Source: a virus. From it: a stretch of DNA of 64,000 nucleotides. Positions 9,196-16,772 of the stretch are shown one piece after another. The DNA is taken from positions 42,877-106,876 of the IMG/VR virus record IMGVR_UViG_3300003324_000465; one strand, 5' to 3'. The stretch's first letter is position 1, and every line of letters starts with the position of its first letter. A program made the position numbers and the translations under genes. The notes beneath the pieces were generated by a model. The model was not told the DNA's origin. It was given only the letters and a program-made list of their open reading frames with translations, and made no database searches.

Positions 9196-9854
9196 TATAC
9201 ATCCTCTATAATATCTCTAAATTGTTGCATGGACATTATAATATAATTACCTAAAGGCATAGTAATTTGCATTGCCTTCATACCTTGTATTGATGTCATA
9301 TTACAATCAATAAACGTGCGCGAGGTACCATATCCTAAAATAGTACGACCATGTTTGTTTAGACTAATATCAACGCTTATAGGCAATTCTAGCATCTGTT
9401 CTAATATATCACTATATTTATTCTTGAAACGGTCAATAAGAACATGCTTTATATCCTCAGAACGCATAAATACATAATATCCTTGTGTTCTAAAAAAATG
9501 AATAACAAGGATTCCAAATTTACCATTCATTGCAATAGTATCATCATATAATTTCTGAAACCATTTCTGATACAGTATTACGGTACTCTCATTACGCGCA
9601 TTAACACCAGACGATGATTTACATTCTATAATAAGCTTGCCGGGATTATTTATGAATTGTATTTCTCCATCACCCTTATAGCCCTTAAAAGCACCTGAGC
9701 CAATCATACGTCTGCCATTAAGATACTTTGCTACATGATATTCAAGCGCATTGCCACGGCGTTTATTTGTCTTCGCTTGTAACGCTTTAGCACTCTTATG
9801 CTGCGCTTCACTTGTTAATGGAATATCTTTCTTAACTTTCCTTAGCTTCCTCAT
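9195..9854 (-). CDS. PD-(D/E)XK nuclease, Holliday-junction-resolvase-like
   Basis: 219 residues. RGNALEYHVAKYL, GSGAFKGYKGDGEI and then LIIECKSSSG give the E...D...ExK pattern of Hjc/RecB-like nucleases, as in archaeal and phage Holliday junction resolvases. It could resolve branched DNA before packaging. A general DNA-end nuclease is the alternative. Confidence 0.72.
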   Translation of the reverse strand: MRKLRKVKKDIPLTSEAQHKSAKALQAKTNKRRGNALEYHVAKYLNGRRMIGSGAFKGYKGDGEIQFINNPGKLIIECKSSSGVNARNESTVILYQKWFQKLYDDTIAMNGKFGILVIHFFRTQGYYVFMRSEDIKHVLIDRFKNKYSDILEQMLELPISVDISLNKHGRTILGYGTSRTFIDCNMTSIQGMKAMQITMPLGNYIIMSMQQFRDIIEDV

Positions 9855-10245
9855 CTATACGCACTTCCTTGTAAATCGGTTCGTTACCTTCTGGTTTTAC
9901 TACTCTCTCATGCGCTGGTAACACTGATTCTGGTACTTTTGCACCATCTGACATTATCGGCGGCGATATATCAGTTGCTACTATCTGTCCTGTATCATTG
10001 TCATGTACATACTGTTTTGTATTTGTAGGGAATGCATCAGCTAAACGTTCTTCTGATGATTTTATGTGATCTTTGTCTTCTACTATCTTTTGTTCAAATG
10101 GATCATTATATTCTTGTTTTGGATAAACCTGTACTCTTACCGAAGTGTCTTTTATAAATATTCGTTTAAAAAATTTCATATTTTCTATACTCCCTAATAA
10201 GTCTTTTTGATATTTACGCAATAATATATCATATAAATTTGTCAT
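9832..10245 (-). CDS. Hypothetical hydrophilic protein, 137 aa
   Basis: Rich in charged residues and proline toward the C-terminus, probably partly disordered. Lies between helicase and resolvase-like genes, overlapping the latter by 23 bases. Function unknown. Confidence 0.55.
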   Translation of the reverse strand: MTNLYDILLRKYQKDLLGSIENMKFFKRIFIKDTSVRVQVYPKQEYNDPFEQKIVEDKDHIKSSEERLADAFPTNTKQYVHDNDTGQIVATDISPPIMSDGAKVPESVLPAHERVVKPEGNEPIYKEVRIDEEAKES

Positions 10246-10247
10246 AT

Positions 10248-11486
10248 TTAATCCACTACCGCCCCTACAAATCTTTGATAGGCACCTATGAACTGTACTG
10301 CTGTGATACCTAAACTACCGAGTCTGTTCTTATGCCATTCAATGATCATGTTTTTCACCGATCCTGTATCATCATCTAATTTTATCTCTAATGCTGCATC
10401 CACTACTGCCCCTACTTCTCCACTGTCTCGGAATCTAAATGTACTGTTATTTCCTTCTGTAATTTGAGAAAGTATTACAATTGTAATACCTTCACGTTTA
10501 GCAACTGCCTTTAGCGTTTCAGCAACCTCACCTAAATCATTATTATCATTTTTCGTAGGCTTATGATTTATTAACTGCAAATAGTCAAGAAATACTACAC
10601 GAACGCCATGCTTGTGTACATATTTGCGAATTTCATAAACCATTTGAGGTAAAGTAATCTTAGCATTATCTATGATATACATTGGCATTTTTTGTATACC
10701 AATAGCCGCTTTTTCAATCCTATGCAATTCATCTGATGATATATTACCTGATCGTATATTTTTTGTATCTATAGATACAAGATCAGCTATCCATCGCATA
10801 ACCAATTCTTCTCTTGCCATTTCAAGAGAAAATATAAGTGATGCTTTAGGATCTTCATCTTGCGCCATGCGTAGCATAGAATTACCTACCAGCGCAGTTT
10901 TACCACTACCATGACCGCCCAATATACCAATTAATGTTTTTGGGGGCCATTCACCACCTAACTTATTATCAAGAAAAGGTAATCCGGTGCTAATAAATCT
11001 ATAATCACCTGCAAGTTTCGCATGCACATTACCTAAAAATATAGCAACACCCGTATGAATAGAACCCTCTTCTTCCGCCATTACTGGCGGCATATCAAGT
11101 GCTTCTCTTATCTTACGCTCATCTGGCGCAAAATCTTGTGATAACTCTTTTAGTAGTAAAGAACGCTCGTATAACTGTCGTTTACGTGCTAACCTTACAC
11201 CTTCATCCACTGCGCTACGTATTTCAGCGCCTTGTGCTGCAAATAACTCACCTGGAATATTTCCTTCAAGATGTTTATTTATACCTTCAAAAGTTATTAC
11301 ACCATAATCAATAAACGCCATTTGTATAGCACGGAATATATCTTCTCTCATATCTGTGAAAATAGCAGGAGAAATGCGATTTACCCAATCTATATTTTTA
11401 GGTTCTAATAGCGCACCGAGTATACGCCATTCCACATCTGTATCTTGAATTTTTGTTTCTGCTGTTTTATGTGCTTTATTGAGCAT
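10248..11486 (-). CDS. Replicative DNA helicase, DnaB family
   Basis: 412 residues. N-terminal helical domain with DTDVEWRILGALL, followed by the RecA-fold motor: Walker A ILGGHGSGKTALVGN (near 190), Walker B VVFLDYLQLI (near 300), then IVILSQI and the R-finger region HKNRLG. It unwinds DNA ahead of the phage polymerase, and the primase gene lies just upstream in the operon. Confidence 0.93.
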   Translation of the reverse strand: MLNKAHKTAETKIQDTDVEWRILGALLEPKNIDWVNRISPAIFTDMREDIFRAIQMAFIDYGVITFEGINKHLEGNIPGELFAAQGAEIRSAVDEGVRLARKRQLYERSLLLKELSQDFAPDERKIREALDMPPVMAEEEGSIHTGVAIFLGNVHAKLAGDYRFISTGLPFLDNKLGGEWPPKTLIGILGGHGSGKTALVGNSMLRMAQDEDPKASLIFSLEMAREELVMRWIADLVSIDTKNIRSGNISSDELHRIEKAAIGIQKMPMYIIDNAKITLPQMVYEIRKYVHKHGVRVVFLDYLQLINHKPTKNDNNDLGEVAETLKAVAKREGITIVILSQITEGNNSTFRFRDSGEVGAVVDAALEIKLDDDTGSVKNMIIEWHKNRLGSLGITAVQFIGAYQRFVGAVVD

Positions 11487-11715
11487 TGTTTGCCTCTCTT
11501 ACTAGTGCTTCAAGTATTGGCTCATCCTCTCCAGATAATACGCGGGCAATTATATATGCCTTCTCATCTACCGTTAAATGATAACTGCGCGGATCAAATA
11601 ACGTACGATCTATCATAATATATCTTGCACGTAAACGCTGCGTTAATTCTTGTGCAATATCTGTATACGGTGTAAAAGGGTTTCTTTTTAAGAGTTCTAA
11701 TATCAATTCATACAC
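11476..11715 (-). CDS. Hypothetical protein, 79 aa
   Basis: Overlaps both the primase and the helicase genes. Helical composition. A GC-core motif (CGCGGGCAAT) lies inside it at 11541. Could be a helicase loader or accessory by position only. Confidence 0.5.
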   Translation of the reverse strand: MYELILELLKRNPFTPYTDIAQELTQRLRARYIMIDRTLFDPRSYHLTVDEKAYIIARVLSGEDEPILEALVREANNAQ

Positions 11716-12583
11716 GTTGTAACCTCTTCCATGTATTAAACGGTAATGCGCTATTCACTACTATATCAAAACCTGTTTTACCATATGTAAGAATAAACTG
11801 GTCTATATCCATCTTTTTTTCACCAAACAAAGGTAAAGTTGCTATTTTAGGTCCGTCTAATTGCATAGCTGCTTTCTCAATAGCCGTTCTCAGCGAATGT
11901 ACATTTTTATTCTGTGAATCAAATAACAATATAATGTGTTGATTAGCTTGTTGTCTAAATCCCTGTTTCCAGATACCCATTCCTGGCAAGGCCATTGTAG
12001 GATAGCCTATTTGTACAGCAAGATCGGCTTTTATTTCACCTTCTGTTAGTATAATAATGTTTTCTCTATGCAGATGGTAATTATACGGATAATCAGCCCC
12101 GCGATAATATGCGCCATTGAATGGAGATTTATATTTTAAAGGATCATCCCTAATACTTCTACCACGAATATCTACAATTGTGGTATCATCATACATATAT
12201 GGAAATGTAACACGATCTGCTAAAAATGCCTCTCCATTCATAGATAAACCAGCTTCTATAGGTACTTGACCATTATAAAGCGGAGATTTGCCTTTAGGGC
12301 AATAACCTATCTTCAGATTCTTAATAGTTACATCATTTAATCCCCGCGCATATAAATATCCTAATGCTCGCTTATCCAATGAGCTATGATAATACAATGC
12401 TGCTTTGTTGTAAAAATGACGTATTTCATCTAAATACGGTGATCGTTCCTTTTTCTCTGACCTGTCTAATCCTTCTCTCAGGTAATAATTACATCCCGGA
12501 GAAAAGCAATAACTTAACCCATTCATAGGAGTAACATAAAGAGTTTCTTTGCCACATATCGGGCAAGCTGTTTTATAATTCAT
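11708..12583 (-). CDS. DNA primase, DnaG-type (zinc finger plus TOPRIM)
   Basis: Start placed at MNYKTACPICGK (12583), because in-frame ATGs further upstream fall in a terminator hairpin. The zinc finger is CPIC...CFSPGC at residues 8-30. The TOPRIM core has IILTEGEIKADLA (catalytic Glu) and HIILLFDSQN (DxD-like). The protein is shorter than host DnaG and lacks its C-terminal helicase-binding domain. It makes RNA primers for the phage polymerase. Confidence 0.9.
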   Translation of the reverse strand: MNYKTACPICGKETLYVTPMNGLSYCFSPGCNYYLREGLDRSEKKERSPYLDEIRHFYNKAALYYHSSLDKRALGYLYARGLNDVTIKNLKIGYCPKGKSPLYNGQVPIEAGLSMNGEAFLADRVTFPYMYDDTTIVDIRGRSIRDDPLKYKSPFNGAYYRGADYPYNYHLHRENIIILTEGEIKADLAVQIGYPTMALPGMGIWKQGFRQQANQHIILLFDSQNKNVHSLRTAIEKAAMQLDGPKIATLPLFGEKKMDIDQFILTYGKTGFDIVVNSALPFNTWKRLQRV

Positions 12584-12605
12584 ATATTCATGTCTTATAA
12601 AAGGA

Positions 12606-12634
12606 ATGAGAGCACATGCTATATATGCTCTCAT
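12606..12634 (-). terminator. Hairpin terminator before the primase gene
   Basis: ATGAGAGCA and TGCTCTCAT form a 9-base-pair stem, followed on the minus strand by TTCCTTTTAT. It sits between structured element A and the primase start. Confidence 0.6.
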
Positions 12635-12652
12635 CTTAAATAGTATTATTTT

Positions 12653-12748
12653 CACCAGAAGCCTTCTAAGATATTACCCCTACTTCCCTATAGATTTACT
12701 AGTAGCGTGCCTTACAATGGTTCTGGTGACGTTACAGGGCATTGTAAC
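12653..12748 (-). ncRNA. Structured 3' element, copy A
   Basis: Read on the minus strand right after the stop at 12752. A hairpin (GTTACA/TGTAAC) comes first, then an 8-bp closing stem CACCAGAA/TTCTGGTG (12721-12728 with 12653-12660), a conserved TTGTAAGGCACG segment, and a GGGGTAATATC segment before the closing strand, followed by GAAAATAATA. Copies B, C and D share these parts. Confidence 0.65.
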
Positions 12749-12751
12749 ACA

Positions 12752-13696
12752 TTACTCTTCAAATGTTGACTTCTTGCGCGATTTTTTAGCTGTACTCTGA
12801 TCTAGTTTTTGCGTTTTACCTGTGTATGCTTCTGGATTAGTAAAATCTATATCGTTTTCCGAAGATTCCATAAGAGAAGGATATGTAGATATATTATATT
12901 CTTCAAATATCTCTAATAAATCACGACCTTCCAAAAGATCATTCAATGCATCATGCGGCCATGGTTTAACCCATGATGCAATATCATAACGCGGCATTGC
13001 TAAAAATACTGGTGAAATTGGTTGGAAATTTGCTGTAATAAAGAATGATCTATTGGTTTTAATACCTTCGCCAGTTGTCTTTAGTTTAATATCTACTTCA
13101 TGTAGTTTCTTAGGCTCTCCATCGGGACCTTCAATGCTAGTTCCAAGATCAAACAAACTTTGTAGATCATGTTTTCCTCCCTCTGGTCCAGAACTTCCTT
13201 CCAAAATACGTATTTTATTAAGCGGCTTTGCTTCCCCTACTAAAGGCTTTGGTAATACCTTGCTACTATTAGCAATACGTACAAATTGATTTTTTTCATC
13301 TGGATAGATGAGTTGTCCTTCTTCTGTAAACATTACAGGTGTCTTATCTATAACATTTATTGCAAATCGTGTTTTAAATCCACGTCTCTCTTGTGATCCT
13401 TTTTCATAATTCTTTGCTACATATGCCCACAAGGGATCACTAAAAGGATTCTTCCAATCAAGGAAAACACGCACCTTTGATTCTACACCACCTTTAAGAC
13501 CAGTCCACCAAGTTTCACGGAAGACTACTTCATCATCAGGCTCATTTAGTATATTACCTTCTTCATCTACGCCAGGCAATACACGTAGCAAACGTATACC
13601 TGCATGACGATCAACAAACTGTGTTTCAAATACTGCTGTGCCTTCACTGTTACCACCAATATTAACTTTTTCTTTAAGCTTCTGTCCAAACGCCAT
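12752..13696 (-). CDS. Putative single-stranded DNA-binding protein
   Basis: Start taken at MAFGQKLKEK (13696), preceded by GAAGGAG; an in-frame ATG at 13810 would lie over the promoter. 314 residues, an OB-like beta-rich middle part and a charged C-terminal tail (KKSRKKSTFEE). It has its own strong promoter and sits next to primase and helicase, which fits a phage ssDNA-binding protein of the gp32/gp2.5 functional class. I see no diagnostic motif, so this is mainly context. Confidence 0.5.
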   Translation of the reverse strand: MAFGQKLKEKVNIGGNSEGTAVFETQFVDRHAGIRLLRVLPGVDEEGNILNEPDDEVVFRETWWTGLKGGVESKVRVFLDWKNPFSDPLWAYVAKNYEKGSQERRGFKTRFAINVIDKTPVMFTEEGQLIYPDEKNQFVRIANSSKVLPKPLVGEAKPLNKIRILEGSSGPEGGKHDLQSLFDLGTSIEGPDGEPKKLHEVDIKLKTTGEGIKTNRSFFITANFQPISPVFLAMPRYDIASWVKPWPHDALNDLLEGRDLLEIFEEYNISTYPSLMESSENDIDFTNPEAYTGKTQKLDQSTAKKSRKKSTFEE

Positions 13697-13781
13697 TGCT
13701 ATGACTCCTTCATAAAATAATGCGTATTCATAAGCCTTCATGCGATTCCGCTTTGGTATGAGGAATTTCTGAGGTAATGGC

Positions 13782-13810
13782 AGTATACCATGGAAATATA
13801 CATGAGTCAA
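13782..13810 (-). promoter_or_regulatory. sigma70-type promoter of the ssDNA-binding-like gene
   Basis: Minus strand TTGACT (13805-13810), 17-base spacer, TATACT (13782-13787). It follows structured element B and precedes the ATG at 13696 by about 85 bases. Confidence 0.75.
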
Positions 13811-13846
13811 CTAAGACTTTAGACCTAAAAATATTCCGATTATTTT

Positions 13847-13954
13847 CACAGGAAGCCCTTAGAGGAAATAAAAAAAGCTACCCCTATCCTTTTATATAAA
13901 TAGGGGTAGCGTGCCTTACAATGGTTCCTGTGAGCTTACAGCGGCATTCTGTAA
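13847..13954 (-). ncRNA. Structured 3' element, copy B
   Basis: Minus strand. Hairpin TTACAG/CTGTAA, then 8-bp closing stem CACAGGAA/TTCCTGTG (13925-13932 with 13847-13854), conserved CCATTGTAAGGCACGCTAC, and an inner 9-bp stem CTACCCCTA/TAGGGGTAG. The closing strand is followed by AAAATAATC. The last codons and stop of the 102-aa gene lie inside the element. Confidence 0.68.
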
Positions 13955-14224
13955 TGGAGAGGTAACAGCTAAAACATCATCACTAAAAAAATTTGTTTTT
14001 ATAATCAATTCGCCATGCTGTTCTAATAAACGATCAATTGTAGCTTGTAGTTCTGGATCAATATATAGCTGTATTTCTTTGGAATCACGTTTAAACCATA
14101 AACCAAAATCAAATGCAACTAATTCTTTTGTATACGTAGGTTTAGAAATACGAATTTTACCGATATTTTTTATATTTAGTTCTGGAGAAAGAGATTGTGT
14201 CTTGTATCGTTTACTCATCTTCAT
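13916..14224 (-). CDS. Hypothetical protein, 102 aa
   Basis: The C-terminal codons (PLQNAAVSSQEPL) are written in the bases that also form structured element B, so the end of this gene and the RNA element share sequence. No family recognised. Confidence 0.55.
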   Translation of the reverse strand: MKMSKRYKTQSLSPELNIKNIGKIRISKPTYTKELVAFDFGLWFKRDSKEIQLYIDPELQATIDRLLEQHGELIIKTNFFSDDVLAVTSPLQNAAVSSQEPL

Positions 14225-14375
14225 ATCCTAATAATTCATTCACTTCGCGAGCATAATCATTGATTGTATCAAGAAGTATTTTACGTAATTGCGATGTTAA
14301 TAATCCGTATTTCTCTAAACGTAATAATAATTCTTTTATATATTTACCGCGAATATTATCTAACTGTACTTTCAT
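14211..14375 (-). CDS. Hypothetical protein, 54 aa
   Basis: Start at MKVQLDNIRG (14375), preceded by AAGGATTACTTA; overlaps the glycosyltransferase end and the next gene start. Helical. Function unknown. Confidence 0.5.
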   Translation of the reverse strand: MKVQLDNIRGKYIKELLLRLEKYGLLTSQLRKILLDTINDYAREVNELLGYEDE

Positions 14376-15573
14376 TAAGTAATCCTTCAAATATAGCATG
14401 AAATTGATTAGCTATACTTGACCATCTGTACTTATCTTGCGTAATCAGATCATATCCTTTCTTTCCCATATGTAAACGATATGTTTCATCTCTATATAGT
14501 TTATCTAGTGCTTCTATCGTACACTTCATTTCTGGTACACCGCCTATGGTATTAATACCTTTAGGTGTAATATAAGGTATATTATTTATATCAATATATT
14601 CTACACCACCATTAGCCCATTCTTGTAAAGCTGAATGACGTGGTATAATGTTAGGTATGCCACAAGCCATTGATTCTGCTGTTGTAAGACCCCATCCTTC
14701 GCCCATGCTGGTACTTAGTTTAACATCGGCTAGATTATAAAGATATACTAACTTGTCTAATGGGATACCCTCTCTTGGATGTATATAGTGTGATGTGAAG
14801 ATAATTCGATCATGAATATGTGGCGTTTTTCCGTATTCTCGTATGTATTCTGCATCTATATATTTTCCTAATTGACCGAGATCATAACCTTCATCCTTTA
14901 ATGCTCCATGATAATAAAAATACACATTTTTTGGTATATCTCTCGTTCTCACCCATTCTGCAAAATAGTATAATCCAAGATCAATTCTTTTTCTTATACT
15001 GTTACGATCTACCATTTGAACAATATACCAGTCTTCTGGAATACCAGTTACATTACGTACTTCTTTTTTATATAATGGGCGAAATAATTGTGTATCTACA
15101 CCATGCGGTATATCTGACATAGGCACAGTTACACCAGCATAAGATAATTCTCTTTGTGCAAATTTTGTATAAGGTATAATGAAATCGAATGCATTTAACC
15201 GTTCACCAAACATCGGTTTAATGTTTTTAGCATCTACTGGCGTATATCCTACCTTCTTACCATATGTTTCAGAAAGTAAAGGGCTAAATTCAGACAATAC
15301 CCATGGATCGTTAATAAACAATACAATATCTGGTTTTATATGCTGAGATAATTCTACAATTCTACCAATACCGTAAAAATCACCATATTGCACTGCTTGT
15401 GGATTCCAATGCCGCGCCTCTTTTAATATTTCATGAGGATCGCCATAATAATTAGTTGCAAGTACATCTATTTCCCATCTATCTTTTAAATGATGTATAA
15501 GATTGTGTGTTACTTGCGCAAATCCAGTAGATACTGCCGAATCTGCAACTATAAATAATTTCCTTTTATCCAT
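14356..15573 (-). CDS. Glycosyltransferase, GT4-like (GT-B fold)
   Basis: 405 residues. C-terminal donor-binding signature STSMGEGWGLTTAESMACGIPNI (near 290-312) with the E(x7)E spacing of GT4 enzymes; GVDTQLFRPL near 170 is another family mark. It transfers a sugar from an activated donor, perhaps to phage DNA, virions or host surface. The substrate cannot be read from sequence. Confidence 0.88.
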   Translation of the reverse strand: MDKRKLFIVADSAVSTGFAQVTHNLIHHLKDRWEIDVLATNYYGDPHEILKEARHWNPQAVQYGDFYGIGRIVELSQHIKPDIVLFINDPWVLSEFSPLLSETYGKKVGYTPVDAKNIKPMFGERLNAFDFIIPYTKFAQRELSYAGVTVPMSDIPHGVDTQLFRPLYKKEVRNVTGIPEDWYIVQMVDRNSIRKRIDLGLYYFAEWVRTRDIPKNVYFYYHGALKDEGYDLGQLGKYIDAEYIREYGKTPHIHDRIIFTSHYIHPREGIPLDKLVYLYNLADVKLSTSMGEGWGLTTAESMACGIPNIIPRHSALQEWANGGVEYIDINNIPYITPKGINTIGGVPEMKCTIEALDKLYRDETYRLHMGKKGYDLITQDKYRWSSIANQFHAIFEGLLNESTVR

Positions 15574-15585
15574 ATCCTTTATTCC

Positions 15586-16182
15586 TTATATATCTGCGGT
15601 GGGTATATATGCTAATGGGAAAATTGACCGTATTGGTGTTCCTAAACGACTGCCGAAAAATGAATTTATTTCATCTAAATCATTTTGTAGTAATCTTGTG
15701 ATAGACCTTTCAGATCCAAGATTACTAAATCGTATATCCTCTGTACTCCATGATACAAAACTGCTACTGCTACTTGCTACCTGTGATCTACGTAACATGT
15801 ATACTGCCGCGCTAATTATTACTGGTCTGTCTATATTTGCAATAATAGGTGGCGATCCTTGTGTAAATTCAATGTATGGATTGCGAAATACAGAACCTTC
15901 TACTAAACTATCAGGTATATTAGCCTCTCCATTAGCAGTATTAATACGTTTGTATCCTACTGGTACATCAGATGGTTGTGGGTTTAATAAAGACTCTTCC
16001 CAGAATATTTGATATTTTGCACTCCATCTGTTTTGTAAGTAGTCTATCCCATATGCCAAAGCACTGCGTATTACAGTATCACTATAGAGATCGCCTGTAA
16101 GATCACCAAATTGTAAACGTGTAGGGCTTATCAGATAATCTAGATTTGTGGGCTCTGTGATAAATATTACATTCGTTGTCAT
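15586..16182 (-). CDS. Virion-associated protein, possibly connector/adaptor-like
   Basis: 198 residues; helical bundle-like pattern with SALAYGIDYLQNRW and a late ITRLLQNDLDEINSFF helix that recalls gp6-type head-tail connectors. However, its position beyond the tail fibre genes is unusual for a connector. Structural role is inferred. Confidence 0.4.
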   Translation of the reverse strand: MTTNVIFITEPTNLDYLISPTRLQFGDLTGDLYSDTVIRSALAYGIDYLQNRWSAKYQIFWEESLLNPQPSDVPVGYKRINTANGEANIPDSLVEGSVFRNPYIEFTQGSPPIIANIDRPVIISAAVYMLRRSQVASSSSSFVSWSTEDIRFSNLGSERSITRLLQNDLDEINSFFGSRLGTPIRSIFPLAYIPTADI

Positions 16183-16388
16183 TATGGTTCTAACTTCATA
16201 TTTTTACGCTTATCCTCTAGCAATTTTTCTAATTCTTCAATACTAGTAGAATTAAAAGCTATCTTTTTATCTTGTTCTATTAATTGCGGAAGAATAGTAT
16301 TTATTGCTGTGATAAGATGCCGCGCAGTTGTTAATTCTCCGATAACCTGTACTCTGCCATCTTCTAAAAATAAAATACCGTTTATCAT
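16182..16388 (-). CDS. Hypothetical protein, 68 aa
   Basis: Short beta-hairpin start (ILFLEDGRVQVIGE) followed by a helical half. Overlaps neighbours. Resembles small tail-fibre accessory proteins by position only. Confidence 0.5.
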   Translation of the reverse strand: MINGILFLEDGRVQVIGELTTARHLITAINTILPQLIEQDKKIAFNSTSIEELEKLLEDKRKNMKLEP

Positions 16389-16759
16389 TGTGTTTTTGTC
16401 CTTTGTAGTGGAGTAAGTTCAGAGCGTGCCAAAGCTCTAATTGGAATAAATGCCCCGCTATTATCTGTCAGATTTTTTATCTGTATAATTATCCATATGT
16501 AATTTGCTCCAATATGTAGTGTATGTCCACTTCCTAATTTAGCAGGAAATGGTACAATATCAGATAATACATGTTTTGAAGCAAAATCATATTCAAGTAT
16601 CCATTCGTCAATATAGGGATTGTATCTATAAAGTAGTGCTGTATCAGGATCACAATCACTTAATACCCAGAATGTTTCATTATCACTTTTTGACTCACCA
16701 TGATTACTATAACAAGGTTTTCCATTTTTTGATTTTAATTGAAGCATGCTACCTATCAT
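16385..16759 (-). CDS. Hypothetical protein in tail module, 124 aa
   Basis: Beta-rich, with a good AGAGG site before ATG. Located just after the large tail fibre gene, so possibly a fibre accessory or chaperone. No recognised domain. Confidence 0.5.
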   Translation of the reverse strand: MIGSMLQLKSKNGKPCYSNHGESKSDNETFWVLSDCDPDTALLYRYNPYIDEWILEYDFASKHVLSDIVPFPAKLGSGHTLHIGANYIWIIIQIKNLTDNSGAFIPIRALARSELTPLQRTKTQ

Positions 16760-16772
16760 TTATACCTCTTTA

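Noticed and set aside
12584-12655. N-terminal extension of the primase
   Set aside because: It would be coded in a terminator hairpin; the zinc finger starts right after the ATG at 12583.
13697-13810. N-terminal extension of the ssDNA-binding-like gene
   Set aside because: The extra codons lie over the -35/-10 promoter, and a better ribosome site precedes 13696.
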